This document shows, piece by piece, positions 26,112-38,290 of a DNA stretch of 64,000 nucleotides. The notes beneath the pieces were generated by a model, which saw only the letters and a program-made list of their open reading frames with translations, was not told where the DNA came from and did no database searches. The position numbers and the translations under genes are program-made. The stretch lies in assembly GCA_036897625.1 (NCBI GenBank), contig JAYMTA010000008.1, positions 62,001 to 126,000 of the forward strand. Reading direction: 5' to 3'. The stretch is from Pelargonium cotyledonis (taxonomy: Eukaryota; Streptophyta; Magnoliopsida; Geraniales; Geraniaceae). Position 1 is the first letter of the stretch. Every line of letters starts with the position of its first letter.

Positions 26112-26183
26112 TGGAGTAAAGCTATGTGGTCAGAGTACCGATGAGTTTGCGCGTCATCCGCGTGTTCAAGTCAAGCTATACTA
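26112..26183 (+). tRNA. Candidate diverged tRNA
   Basis: All four arms can be drawn in 72 bases. The acceptor TGGAGTA (26112-26118) pairs with TATACTA (26177-26183) at six of seven positions, counting two wobbles. The D stem starts at 26121 with GCT pairing to AGT, with GTGG in the loop. The anticodon stem GATGA (26140-26144) pairs perfectly with TCATC (26154-26158), but the loop is nine bases instead of seven. The T stem GCGTG/CAAGC pairs at four of five around TTCAAGT. If the central three bases of the long loop are the anticodon it is TGC (Ala), which is unsure and would be unusual for a plant mitochondrion. The 5' part matches the relic at 15.0 kb, and a decayed inverted copy lies 200 bases away. 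It may be a real but aberrant tRNA or a young pseudogene. Confidence 0.4.
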
Positions 26184-26379
26184 TATAATTGAATCTTTCA
26201 GCTTGAAGTTTATTAGTTGAGGTTATTAAGGAAAAACCAAAAGGAACTAGAAAGAGAGGAAGTCTAGAAGTTTAGTTGGAGCAGATAGAGATTCCAGTTA
26301 TAGTGTATAGTTAAGACATTGGCCAGAAGAAACCACTGGCTAAGACATTGAATTGGTTGGCGGGCAATAGAGAAGAAAT

Positions 26380-26457
26380 CCCAGCAATGAAATCGACTCG
26401 AACCCATACATCACGGTCAAGCTCATCCTTGCTCTACTAACTACGTTACACTCCACA
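26380..26457 (-). pseudogene. Decayed inverted copy of the 26.1 kb tRNA-like element
   Basis: The minus strand has TGTGGAGT, AGTAGAGCA, GATGAGCTTG and GTTCGAGTC in order. The last two words are 14 bases apart, exactly as GATGAGTTTG and GTTCAAGTC are in the plus-strand element at 26,112. The stems have decayed: the T stem pairs at about two of five and no acceptor stem remains. The two elements lie head to head about 200 bases apart, which suggests an inverted duplication followed by loss in one copy. Confidence 0.3.
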
Positions 26458-29400
26458 GAAAAGGATGAAATAAGTACGCTTTCAATTCCCTTAAGGTTCT
26501 GTATACTTGTTAAAGCTTCCTGAAACTTCTAATGAAAGTAGGATCCTTTAATCTTACTAATTGAACCTGTTTTCTATATACGTAATTCCACTTTTCCCTC
26601 TTTACTTTATCTCTGCAACTGAAGAAAGAGCAGAGTTGGGCTAGTCTCAAAAGAGTCCATTCGCTAGAAAGACATGCTTTAGTTGTGGAATTCTAGTTAT
26701 AACTAGACATTGCTACTATAAGAAAACTCTTTTCCAAAGGATTCCGTGTATTTTCGTGGGTTAACTCATAACTGCTTCATATTCATCTCTATGAAAGCTA
26801 AATATTGTCTGTTCTAAAAAAGCAACTCCTTTCTTATTAGTAAATAATTCTTAGAAAACCCTTATTCGTATAATCTATACGAGGTTTAATCTTACGTTAT
26901 TGCAGTAAACTTGAATACTTATAATTAGAACTACTCCAAAGCATTTACAATTACTTCGAATTAAGACTTATCCTCTACAAAGCCTTGGTTTTTCTAGATT
27001 TCACATTTAACTAACTTTTTGGTTGACTTCCTCACGGGAGACCCCAGAGAACAAAATCTCGGATTTTAGCTTTTTAAGGTATCCCGGGCAGTCAGAGGTT
27101 CCACTCGTATGAACAGTCTCTAAACCCCTTCTATCTACTTATTCTAAGTCTTCTTCGTCTTGTTTGTCTTATGAGCCTTCTGCTTGTCTATCCTTAATGC
27201 ATAAACTTTATGCTTCTATTTTTAAGTAAATAACTCCTAATAACTGAGAATTCTATTTAGTTTAGTTTTAGTAGTCAAGGGAGCCCCTGAAAGATCTTAC
27301 TGCCCCTGTAACTAAGCCAGGATTCTGAATTGAAACATAACTGTAAAAACTCGTATCAGGCAGAGAATTTGAGATTTAAAGACCCCTTGATCTCAGCCTC
27401 GTGAAAAGTGGGAGTCTACCTAGAACCCTTTTCGTTTATTCCCTATCTTACTTTTAAGTTTCCTCCTAGTTTTAGTAAAAAGGGGCCCTATATGGAAAAC
27501 CCTGCAACTAAAAAATATTATCCCCGATACGGCTTGAATAACTTTTAGTAGATTGCTGAGGGAACCATACCTCAAAGTCAGTTTATGTGTTGTAGCCCCC
27601 CTAAAATAAAGAACCATGAACCCTTTGTGGAACATTATTAATTCCCATTTAGAAGGATTGGGTTCTTGCTTCAAGAACTATTCTTTCAGTAAACGAATGA
27701 AATATGGAGTAACCTGAAGTTAGATCCAGTAAAAAAGGATTTCCAAGTCAGTGGTGCAAAGCCTATGCTTTTACAGAGCTCTACGAGGAATATCTTGGTA
27801 GGGCCCAAAAAAGAAAAAATGCATTCCTTGGTGTATTAGTTACTGAAGAATACCATTTATATACTATATTTAGTTCAAGTTTGCTTATTGATAACTCAGT
27901 GATTTTTGTACCTATTTTCGCAACTCTACCGCTTAGATTACGAGGTTTGAGATGCATATTCGCTATTTACTTTACTAGACTTTATTAAATATAGACCTAT
28001 ACCTAACAAGGGTATAGAGCTGGTAATTTCAATGATAATGGGAGACTAGACCTGTACTAGATGCCTGTGCTACGAGGATCTTTCAAATAGAACTTACGGG
28101 TCCCTCCCCTATATACACTTTATGGTAGGTTTTGCTTTTCAACCATTACAGAGTAGTGTATCAATTAGTACTACAAGGTGTTCTTCGAGTATTCAACGAC
28201 AGCGTTTTGGTATAAAAAATATGACTGAGTTCTTATAAACTTGCTAATTAACAAAAAGATTTTAAACCTATAATCGGGGAGACAAGTCGTCTAAGAGTTA
28301 AACTTTACTAGTCAATCCATATCCTTCTTTCGTTATGTATGGGCTCGTACTGACAAAGTCTTATACGCCGTGCCTCAGACTAAGGATTCGAGTAATTGTG
28401 TAAAAAAGATACCTGAATTTAAGTACTCCGTAATAAGGAAAGCCTAGAGAGACTATCCAATTGATATATACTATTTCCAAACCAAAACTATATACCAAAA
28501 CTACGCTGCAGCTTTTCTTGAGAAAAGAATGACTTTACCAGGCAAGGGAGGGATCCACTTTTATCTTGAATTTCTCGGATAAATTTTGAATCTTGATTTA
28601 TAAAGAGAGTGTTTGTTTATTCTAATCCATCCGATAAACATCGCTATTAATCCTACTTTTCAAGACCAATGGATGCTCTAGTATAAAATAGGTCGGAAGC
28701 TTAGGTCCTATATATAGTCATATATAATTATTATTGGTCACTGAAATGAACGTAACTAGTAGCCTTAAACTATTTATAAATTAAGATTTTTTCAATTTAA
28801 GAATAGAATGCTAATGAAAAAAGGAAGGGATATCCCTAATTAGGATCTATATTCGTAATGCAGTGGTAGTGCTAAGGAACCCATTCACACGTCTAAAATA
28901 AGGAAAGATCTGACCTGTTAGCTTATTCCGATATGTTCATAGTATATTATACTGAAAAACTCTTAGTATATGAGCAGCTCAGTAAAAAGCTTCTCTTACT
29001 ATTATTAAAACTTCGATTTGAACTTAGAATCAGAAAGAACTTATATAAAAACCCTTATAGAACCGTTTTAATGTCAGAGCTCTTAGAACCAAGTATGATC
29101 CACCACTCCTCCTTAGTTGGTTAGATCTAAGGCTACCTTATCCGCAAAACAACCCCTTTATGGGTGTACCAAACAAAGATTTACATAGTACACTTATCTG
29201 AAAGGAAAAACTCTAGGGTGTGATATGGAAGTAAACCCTTCAAGTTATTAGAGAAAGCTTTGGCTTATATAGATAGGGGTTCCTCCTTCTCCGAAAGTTT
29301 ATCGCCGCGGGAGCTCCAGGAAATTTCTTGTCTATATTATTTTTGTTATTTTTCAATTACAAACTGCAATCCTTTTACAAAAAGATTCTAATTAAAGGAA

Positions 29401-31719
29401 AAGCCTCTGGAAACCAATAATACAGCTCCCTTTTTGTTATACTTACCCTAAGGTAACGTCCTCTCTAGGAGCCTCTCACTATATCTCCTATTATTTTATC
29501 CTTGTAAACGTAAGGAACCCCGAATAGAAACTTTCTTATTACTCTTTGTCAATTACTTACTAAATAGAGTAGCCTTTTGAATAAGTGGGAATCTTTTACA
29601 TCCAGGTACTATAAGAAACTTAAAAGCCGAACCTAGTGAGAGACCTAATCCATGAATTGGCAACCCCTGTATAAGAATAAGTCTTATTGCCGCATTAGAA
29701 GGAGTCATTTAGGTCTTATAAGAAATAAAACAAATACCTTGTATAGTTAAAAATCAGGTTCTGCCATAGCAGGCGATCCGGGCTAAAGGATTCGCAGCAC
29801 AAGGCAAGGTTATGCAAATTATGGGTTAGTATAAACATAAATAATGACACTTGTATAAAATAAATTTATTGAGTCGAACCCCTTTTAATTGACGGGACTC
29901 TCGCTCCAATTAGATCCAGTAAAAGCCTTGCTCAGAGCTCTCCAGCTCTAAGAATTTTCAAGCCAAAGCACTGGTAAAGAACCCTCGGAAAAACTCTAGT
30001 CTTAACTGGAGCTAGTTTATGACCTTATTAGTAATTTAATTTAGGAGCATAATACTGATTCGGGTTTACACTAACAGGACACTTTCACACATAACTGAAG
30101 GACTCCTGGAAAAGTCTTCATTTTGTAAAGTACAATACACGTAAAATATCCCATACTATTTAAGAAAAGCAGTGATTTCTCATAAATTTTTAGTTAGTGA
30201 AGAAACGCGTTGTCTTTGTCTCACTAGGATACCCCCTTTTACCTTTTACAAGTAGAAGGGCCTTGTATGGGCTTCCTGCTAGCACTTGTTTTAAGTTTAC
30301 AAATTAAAAAGAAATTGAACTTTACGAACTTAAAAAAGCTTTAGTTAGATTTGAGAGATGTAGGTGTTTTCGAGCACTCCGGGCGACACTGTAAAAAATT
30401 CTATTACGTAATAATTTAGTTGTTTGCTAAACCCCGTTGTATTCCATTTTTAGTTCCAAGGGAGAAGGGAGATGCACAGACTTGTCGGCTTTGGCTTACT
30501 CGATCATTGTTTGTTCACTTACTAGAATCCTTTAGTTATACAGTTGATCTAATCCTCATTATGCCTAGGTAATCATTTAATTAGAAGTCCTTTTAGTGTT
30601 GGCTTATTCATTTTTTTTTTTTTCTAGTATTCCCAACCTTGACTCAACGCCAAAAGTCTTTTTTATTGTAAAGTAATAGCATTAGGTTTCCTTGGTTAGT
30701 TATAGGCCTTTTCTGAGAGGGGGAGCTCTTGGTTGGCTCTGAACTGTTATTTTTCAAGAAAAGATTCTCTTTAGAAGGAATCTGAGGAAGCCCTTAATAG
30801 GGACTCATTAAATGTAGCATGCTAGTAAAAAAGACTTAAAAGGAGTGCTTTGATTACTCGGTTGTAGGTCTTGCTTGTCAACTTTTTGCTTTTACTAACT
30901 ATTAACTCGAAATCCTTATGTTATAAATTTTAGTAATTTCCATTACCCACTGAATATATTGATCCGTTCGGTTCGTATAAAGGATAGCTAAAGAGACCGG
31001 CACAATAGAATAGTAAAGAGTAGCTTAGTAAAAAGGGGCTCTTAGATGCGCGCTAAGGTAACACTCGTGTCAAATCAAAGTAGAGTGAGGTTACTATATG
31101 TCTAATAGAGGAGTTTGAGGGTTTACCCGCCAGAGATTCATATTATTAGCTGAATATGGTAGTGTATAAAAAATACAATTAGGACCCCCGTGCCCACTGC
31201 TTACTATATTACAAATAAATTGTTGAAAATAATCCAGCGGGTAACCCTTGCTGTTTTGATATGTATCAGATTAATATAATAAAAGCTTACAAAATACCTG
31301 ACGCAAAGGGCGCCCATACTCGATCTGCTACTATCAACGAGACTCTCTAGCCGGAGTTTATACAATTAGATTTTGACTTTAGTAAAATATAGTAAAAAGA
31401 AGTCCTTCTAATTACTTAGTCACAAAATGTACTCAAAGCAAGACAAAAGTAAAAAAAAAAAAAAAAGGAAGAAGCAAGCTCGTGAGATGCCTTAATTAAG
31501 AGAATTCTCTAAACTCCTTGACTCTATTATAAGCTATTCATTCTTACATTTGTAAATTAATGAGTTACTTCTTCCGAAGATCCAGAAATTGGAATTGTTT
31601 ACTTCTTTTAGCTACGATTTTGTGTTTTGCTTCTTATATAATAGATACTCTTTTTCTTCTAGGATTCAAAAAGTTTTCACCTAACCGACATAGTAAAGAT
31701 TACAATAAACGGGGCTATA
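26458..31719. other. Non-coding stretch
   Basis: I find no gene here. A weak tRNA-like signal at 29,862-29,925 was not accepted. The longest frame is 84 codons (27420-27674, minus), without recognisable content. Runs of T (30611-30623) and A (31451-31466) are the main simple-sequence tracts. Confidence 0.6.
31451..31466. repeat. Poly(A) tract
   Basis: This is a run of 16 A on the plus strand, the longest homopolymer noticed. It is followed by GGAAGAAG, with no sign that it ends a reverse-transcribed insertion. Confidence 0.8.
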
Positions 31720-31793
31720 CTAGATTATTATACCGGTTGGTAGAGCACTTGGCTGTGAAAGAAGATACATGGGTTTGAGGTTATTCCGGCGTT
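31720..31793 (+). pseudogene. tRNA-like relic, trnH-like centre
   Basis: GGTTGGTAGAGCACTTGG (31735-31752) is a textbook second half of a D-arm. It runs into CTGTGAA, an anticodon-loop word with U before and A after a GTG (His) triplet. ATGGGTTTGAGG follows at T-arm distance. The anticodon stem pairs at three of five, the T stem at three of five with wobbles, and no acceptor stem exists. The layout is closer to bacterial or organelle tRNAs than to chance, so I take it as a relic. Confidence 0.35.
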
Positions 31794-34404
31794 TTGTGGA
31801 TCCTAAATAGAAGTTTTTGCAGGAATTCCGTGGTGAATGTATATGAAGAACTCTTTATAAAGACTTGCCCAGATAAGGCCCGTTTTCCTTGGCGTTTTTC
31901 AGCAATCTATAAGGCTGCAGCTTCCTTGTATAAGTCTTGACTATAATTGAAATACAGGAATTAATGTATGTTATAAAGTAAACTAGAAATTATTAGCAGA
32001 GTGTATAAAAACAAGCTCAAGATCAAGGAGGGGCTCTTATCATATAAGGGAATGATCTGTAAATTGTCTAACTTAAGTATTCTATCCCAGAGAGATAAAG
32101 CATGGACTACTTAAAACTATAATGAGTACACAACTAAAAGCGGTGCATAAGCTACAAAATAGATTGATTAGGTATACTAGAGAAATTGTTAAGCTTTACT
32201 TACTAGAATTGGTAGACTGCAAAACAGAGGTACTTCTTATGTTATGTTGTCTTCTTCACTAGTGTTAACATTTCCTCATACCCTTAATATTATTACTTTT
32301 TTATAAATAGATCCCTTTAGTTAGCTATATAGTAGATATAAAAGGCCTTGACTTTAGGGGGGAGCTCTCGAGGAGAACCCTGTTGTGATCTCAGGAATTT
32401 TCTTATCTGGGAGATTGCATATTACATAGTAGACCCTTTTCAGGATACCTACACTCTTAGCAGTAGTACTCTGCAGCTTACTCTATATCTTGGCAGCTTT
32501 CTTTGTACCTTTACCTCCAAAAGTCTTTGTAGCTAGACCTTTTATAGGAGATAAACCATCCCTCTTCAGTTCCTTCAGGGGAGCTGTTACGAATTCTCAG
32601 ATCCAAGCTTGTAAACCTATAATATCTTAAAAATATCTTGATTTTTCAATTCGATGAGGGCGCCTTATATATGATGAACCTTAGGAGAGGGTTATCTGCC
32701 GGCCGAGACTTCTAAATCTAATCCTTGATTTACGTTTTTAAAATTTTAACTACGTAAATCAAGCTGACTAATAAAGAAGGATCCGTAAGAAAATCTATCT
32801 AATATACCCGATAAGGATACTTGACTTTTAGGGAATTGGCACCAAAATTCGCCTTAGTGAAAATTAGAATTCTTTTTTGTAAATCCTTGAAAAACGAGAT
32901 AGCTTTTTGCTGTAGTAGAAGACCCAAGCGTATAGGGTAGGAACCGGTTCTTTGTTATCTTATATAGGGCATTCTTTAAAGATGGAGAATCACCTAAGAG
33001 ACCTAAGAGTTAGTTAACTTAATATCTCGGTTGGTAGATAACTCATTTTAGACTAGTGAGAGTTTTATAAATTAACTTATTTTCGCTGTATTAGAAAAAT
33101 AAGCGCAATTAGTATATTAAGAATAGGTAAACGAAACTGCTCTTTCCTTCTAACTAAGATAAGGAGAAAGGAATAAGGAATAAGGGATGAGAGATTAATA
33201 CTCGTAAGAACATAGTTGCTATTGTATGTCAAGAGGTACTCCTCCGTAAATGAAACTGCTATATTGCTATATCAGGGCCCTCGAACGGGATGCCTATCTA
33301 CTGGGAGTTACCGGCTGGTATAGTATGAGAACAAAAAACACTTTAATGGGGCTGAGTTCCTTCCTGGAGGGCTCTTTGAGTTCTTCCTTTTAATACAAGC
33401 ACGTCCTTTGAATTTGGAAGTTGAAGTTCATCTCTAGTAAATTAGGAATCTAGGTTTTCGATTAATCCCTTCCTATCCGCGATTGAGTCTTGCTAATTTA
33501 AGGTCTTTAAAGCTAGTTAAAGTCATAGTGAATTTAGAGCTCGAGATACAATTTTCTTTTAGGAGCATTTGTCTCAGACCGGAAAGCCGCAGGTTCCAGT
33601 CTTGTTATCTTAGTGATAGGCCTATTTCAGTTTATACTTTTCAGTACGTAAAAAATTGAGAGACCAGTGGAACTTAGTCAATATGCTATGCAAACAGGAC
33701 GGGCAACGCTACTTCTTGAGTGTATAAATCTTAGATAGTGAATACAGGGCTACATTATACTCTAATTATAACTTTTTAGTTACAAGCAGGCTCCTTCTTA
33801 ATGAAGTAAAAAGTTAGTACTCACTTTCCCAATTAAACTAGAAATTTCTACTGAGTGCTTATTCATCTTTTTGACGTATAAATCCTTTCGAAACCCTTTT
33901 CATGCCTCTTTAAAAGCGAGTCCCTACTCCTTCGTACATTTATGGTTAACTAGTCATCGGTTTAATAATTTATTTGACTAAGAGTTAGAAGCCTCAAAAT
34001 GCTTAAAAACTTTATTCTAATATCAAGGGTATCCACTAATAGCTTAAAAATAAGGTGTATTCCTCAGTGGCCTCTATTGGATGTAAATGAGGCTCTTTCG
34101 TCCTTTCCCGATCTAATGGGAGCCCTTGACTCTCTATATTACTGGAGTCCCCTAGTGGTCTTTGTCTCATTTTTTATTACCAGTATTAATTCTATACCAC
34201 TCTAATATTTGGAAATTTATCGCTATTAAAAAATTTCTCCTTTATGTAAATTACTCCTACTTTCGAACGACTGCCAATGCAATAGTTCATTTCGGGATTT
34301 ACCACTTTGAATATACTAGTAATTCTGAGGTTTCGGGTCTTTATACTTGCTTAGGTTATTCAAATAGCATTTACTGAAATCCTTAAATAGCGTGGAGCTT
34401 TGTG

Positions 34405-34419
34405 TAGAAAGGGAGCCCG
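34405..34419 (+). repeat. 15-base repeat around GGGAGCCC, copy 1
   Basis: TAGAAAGGGAGCCCG occurs here and, identically, at 38,098-38,112. It contains the palindrome GGGNNCCC that recurs across the window. Confidence 0.7.
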
Positions 34420-37400
34420 CTCTTTTTTCATTGTAAATAGTTATTGGATCTAGATCGATTCTTAAAGTTAAATTGACTTCGGCGTAAAAACAAAGGGTTA
34501 ACTTCTGTTTGAGTACTGAATAATGGATAGATTTCGCTTTTTATAAGAAGGGCTTCCTTTAGGTGTTGATATTAACTTCGTAAGGGTCCTCCTTTAGGTA
34601 GCTGTGTACTCTCATACTTTTCTATGGCAAAATGAAATTCCTTTTATTTATTGACTAGCCTTTTCGTATTAGATTTTACACTCTAGGATGCTCTAGCGGT
34701 TTTGAACCTACAAAATTCTTCTAAAAACCTATTTGTCTTAAACGGAGCTGTTCGTTTACCCTTTCCATGCTTCCTTCCCCAAATAATTGTATTAATAGGA
34801 GTAAGGAAATCTATATAAGTGAATTTCGTTCTTAAAAAGAACTTAGCTCTAGTAAGTTAAGGAATATTTTATGTAACTAAGGATTTTAAGGATATTTGTT
34901 ATATTTTGCTTTATAGAAAGGACTCCCTTTTTTTTAATAAAAACAGAAGGTACATGCTTTTTTACAGCTACAAAGTTTCACGAAAGGCTGGAATTTAAGA
35001 GACAGACTTATTGCGAGTTAGGATATTAGATACAGCTTTCTATTGAAGAAAATAAAGTTCAGTTAGTAGAAAACTCCTTATTATTTATAATATATTCTAA
35101 TTTATTAGTACAAGTAAATTTACAAAGAAACAAGCACTTCAACCAACGGTATACTTTAACTACACAAGAATTCTCGTTTAGCGGATTCTCTTTTTTATTT
35201 CTATTACAAGAAATTTGAATATTAACCGTCAAGTAGGGCGCTAAAGAGAAATACTGGACTTCCTCCTTTAAGATCCACGGATACTAATTAAAAAGTTCGT
35301 ATAACCCCATTCAGACTTCTAAATTTCTAGATCTTAAATGAATTTGCTATCCAAGTCAAATGAGTCTTCCTACCTAGAATAAAAAAAAGATATTTGGCCT
35401 TCTTAGGAATATTAGTAATATCAAACTTTGGAAAAGGCTCGAACAGGGGTAGTAATTTTAGATCCTCAGCTATATACTATTAAATTGACTGATAGAGTAC
35501 AGACAAATGTCTAAGTTTTTTTAGTTATAAAATTGGATTTACGAAGTATAGGATACCGTGAGTAACTAGCTTTTAATAAAGGAGCCGTCTACACAACAAG
35601 ACTGTTCTATTTTGAATTTGTACTAGAATTGAAGCCCTTCTTTTAAATAATTAAGTATTATCCCTGACGGGGTCTAATAGTTTTATTGCTTAGATCTAAT
35701 TAAAGATTTAGTGTACGCGTACTTTATAGAAGAATTGTTTAAACTACACTTGGGCAGTGATCTCATACTTAAGTAAAGAAAGAAAAACCAAAAGGGAATT
35801 TTTAGTTGATTGACACTTTTCTTGAGTCCTACTTTTTCTAAAAAATCAAAGGGATTCTTATACTTTTTACAAGTAGATTCTTTGATAAACAAGCCCTTCG
35901 GAACTCCCCTCTATACCCAGGGATAATTATGATAATCAGTTGACAGGACGGCACTTTTCTGTAGTACGCACCCAGGCCTGGCTTTTCAATTTAGGAATAC
36001 ATAGACTTGCTTAAAATATACTGAGAGGAAAATCTTGGATAAAATGGATTTTATTAGTAGAACACTTTTCGGGAAGCAAAGGGGCTGCACTAACGCTCTT
36101 TGTGAAAAGATAAGTCAACTCGAGAACACAAAAAGTTAAATATATAGTACGTAAAAGAAAGAAATGAAAAGTTAAAATATCCAAATTGAGAGTTGTAAAA
36201 TGTTAGTATTAGGATCAGTAACCAAGAATTACAGGTAGACGAAGAGTAAATCAGGATCGATTAAAGTAGTTTTTTCTTCTAAGGGAAGGATTCAGTTGAG
36301 AAAGCTTTGCATGCTTTTATGTATAGGAGTTTGTAAGTCAAGCCTATTCAAAAAAATGACTAGATTTCTTTACACCGTTAATAATAACATCACCAGATTA
36401 AGCATATGATATAACGAGTTTCTGGCAATTATGTCTTCCAATGGATTTCCTGAAGAAGAGTCTTATGTTATGTTTGCTTCACTTTGTAAATTACTTATAT
36501 GGAAATCCCCCTGTATCTCGAAAACGGAATACCGTACTTGAAAACAAGGAAATTTAACAACTAAGCAGTATATCCGCCTCTTGCCTAGGTCTACTAGAAT
36601 GGCTTGAGCTAGGCTGCAAAAAGCAGCTTTTGTCCCGTGATTAACAGTCCTGAGGTCCAGAGAACGCCTTTAATTACTTTCGATTGTAAATGACCGAAAT
36701 TCAAGAGAACCCCAATCCTTATATCAATTTCACTTTCGACTTTTTTGTAAGTTGATCCAGAGCTTTTTCTTAATTTTTCAAAAATTCCATAGTAGGCTCC
36801 CCGATAACAAAGGATACCCATAAAGAACTTCTCGACTTGCCTTAAATAAAGCTAGCTTTAGCAATTACTCTGAAATGGCATTATCCCAAAAAGGGGTTTA
36901 AAAGGTTCTCAACTATCATTTGAATTATGAGGGGCTTAACTGGTACTTGTTTGGACATTGTAACATATTCTTCTCGTTGCATAAGCAGGATTCTGGAATC
37001 TCTAACTGCTAGCGTGTCCTTGAGAAGCCTGAGTTAGGAACAATAAACTTGAGGATTAAGTTTGAACTTAACCCTCTGGATCACAGTGTCAGTAATACTT
37101 GACAGAGGGGCGAATCCTTATAACTATAAATAAGTTTTCAGATTATTCGTTTAGTCTATTTTGACTAGTAAGTAGCTTCTGGGGGACCTTCATAGATCCA
37201 GCAAAGAGCGAAACCACGAACCATCGATATGTATAATAAAAGCGAAGTGAAGCACGGTTTTCACTTAAAAGGGTACCGCTTATTTTCTGGTTATAAATTC
37301 TTTCCAATATTCCTCAAAAGCAGGAAGAATTCTTGTATATAAAGTACTATGGTCGTCTCGGTTCGAACCCCTGCGCAACACTAAGGAAATCTTGTTCTAC

Positions 37401-38097
37401 TCTTTGGACATAAATAAAAAAAGAATCTCGAAGTGGTACTCTCCGGTGAAAATTCATAAGTGTAAAAATTCTTATTTAAGTTATTTTTATTATATCTTTG
37501 TTTTATACATTTTGTTAGGGTAATCCAGAAAAGAAAGGAATGCGTTGGGAAAAACAACGTTTGCTAAGCCATTGGGTAATCCTTGAACCTAGATCAATGC
37601 TACTTACTAAAGTATAATACTTAAGGTAACTAGTACTGCCCCCGCCTTGATAAAATATAGAATGGATGTAAACTCCGTAAGAAAAGATGCCCATATTAAG
37701 TGCCTTCGATTGCACAAGAAGAGTAAAAAAGTTGTTGTTGACTAATATTTATTACTAACCTTTATTTATAAATCAACATTTCAGGTACCCAAGTACGCTA
37801 TAAAGGAAATAGAAGTTATATTCTATTTTCAATTTTAATTACGGAGCTACAGTTCTGGTAAAACAGTTTAAGTTATATATTCAAAACTTAATAAATCCAG
37901 AATAAGGTGTTACCTTACAGTTCTATTACACAGGAAATCTCTTGGATAAAGCTAGTTAAAATATCGATTCAATTCTCGGGTACTATATCTGTAAAACTAG
38001 AACTTACACACCTTTATTTACTACGAAAACAGGCTTAAACTCATACAAAAAACTAATAGATATCCTTTTTGTTTGGAATTAAAAACTAGAGTGCCCA

Positions 38098-38112
38098 TAG
38101 AAAGGGAGCCCG
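38098..38112 (+). repeat. 15-base repeat around GGGAGCCC, copy 2
   Basis: This is the second exact copy of the word at 34,405-34,419. The flanks differ. Confidence 0.7.
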
Positions 38113-38224
38113 AAGCTGCTTAGTTTCATGCACTACTGTAAAATTTTAGACTTCTAAGGCGGAGCCCTGCGCTTTTTAGAGTCGTAAGATTGTCTCAAGA
38201 CTAAGCCAAATTCACAAACGGGAA

Positions 38225-38290
38225 AAGACAAGAAAATCTACAGCGAAAAAGAGGCTTTGAAATGTAATATCTTATATAAGATAAAAGGAA
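38225..38290 (+). repeat. Dispersed repeat shared with 61.2 kb, copy 1
   Basis: CTTTGAAATGTAATATCTTA recurs at 61,165 with one change. The similarity extends upstream (AAGAAAAT) and downstream (ATAAAA) with indels, over about 65 bases. Confidence 0.5.

Noticed and set aside
29862-29925. tRNA-like signal on the minus strand (GGGGTTCGACTC with an upstream TTGGAGCG)
   Set aside because: The T stem hardly pairs and the distance between arms is too short.
33555-33610. tRNA-like signal (GGAGCA followed by CAGGTTCCAGTC)
   Set aside because: Only fragments of the arms, with no stems supported.
37345-37412. GGTTCGAACC word as a T-arm
   Set aside because: The word is a palindrome and reads the same on both strands; no other arm is convincing.
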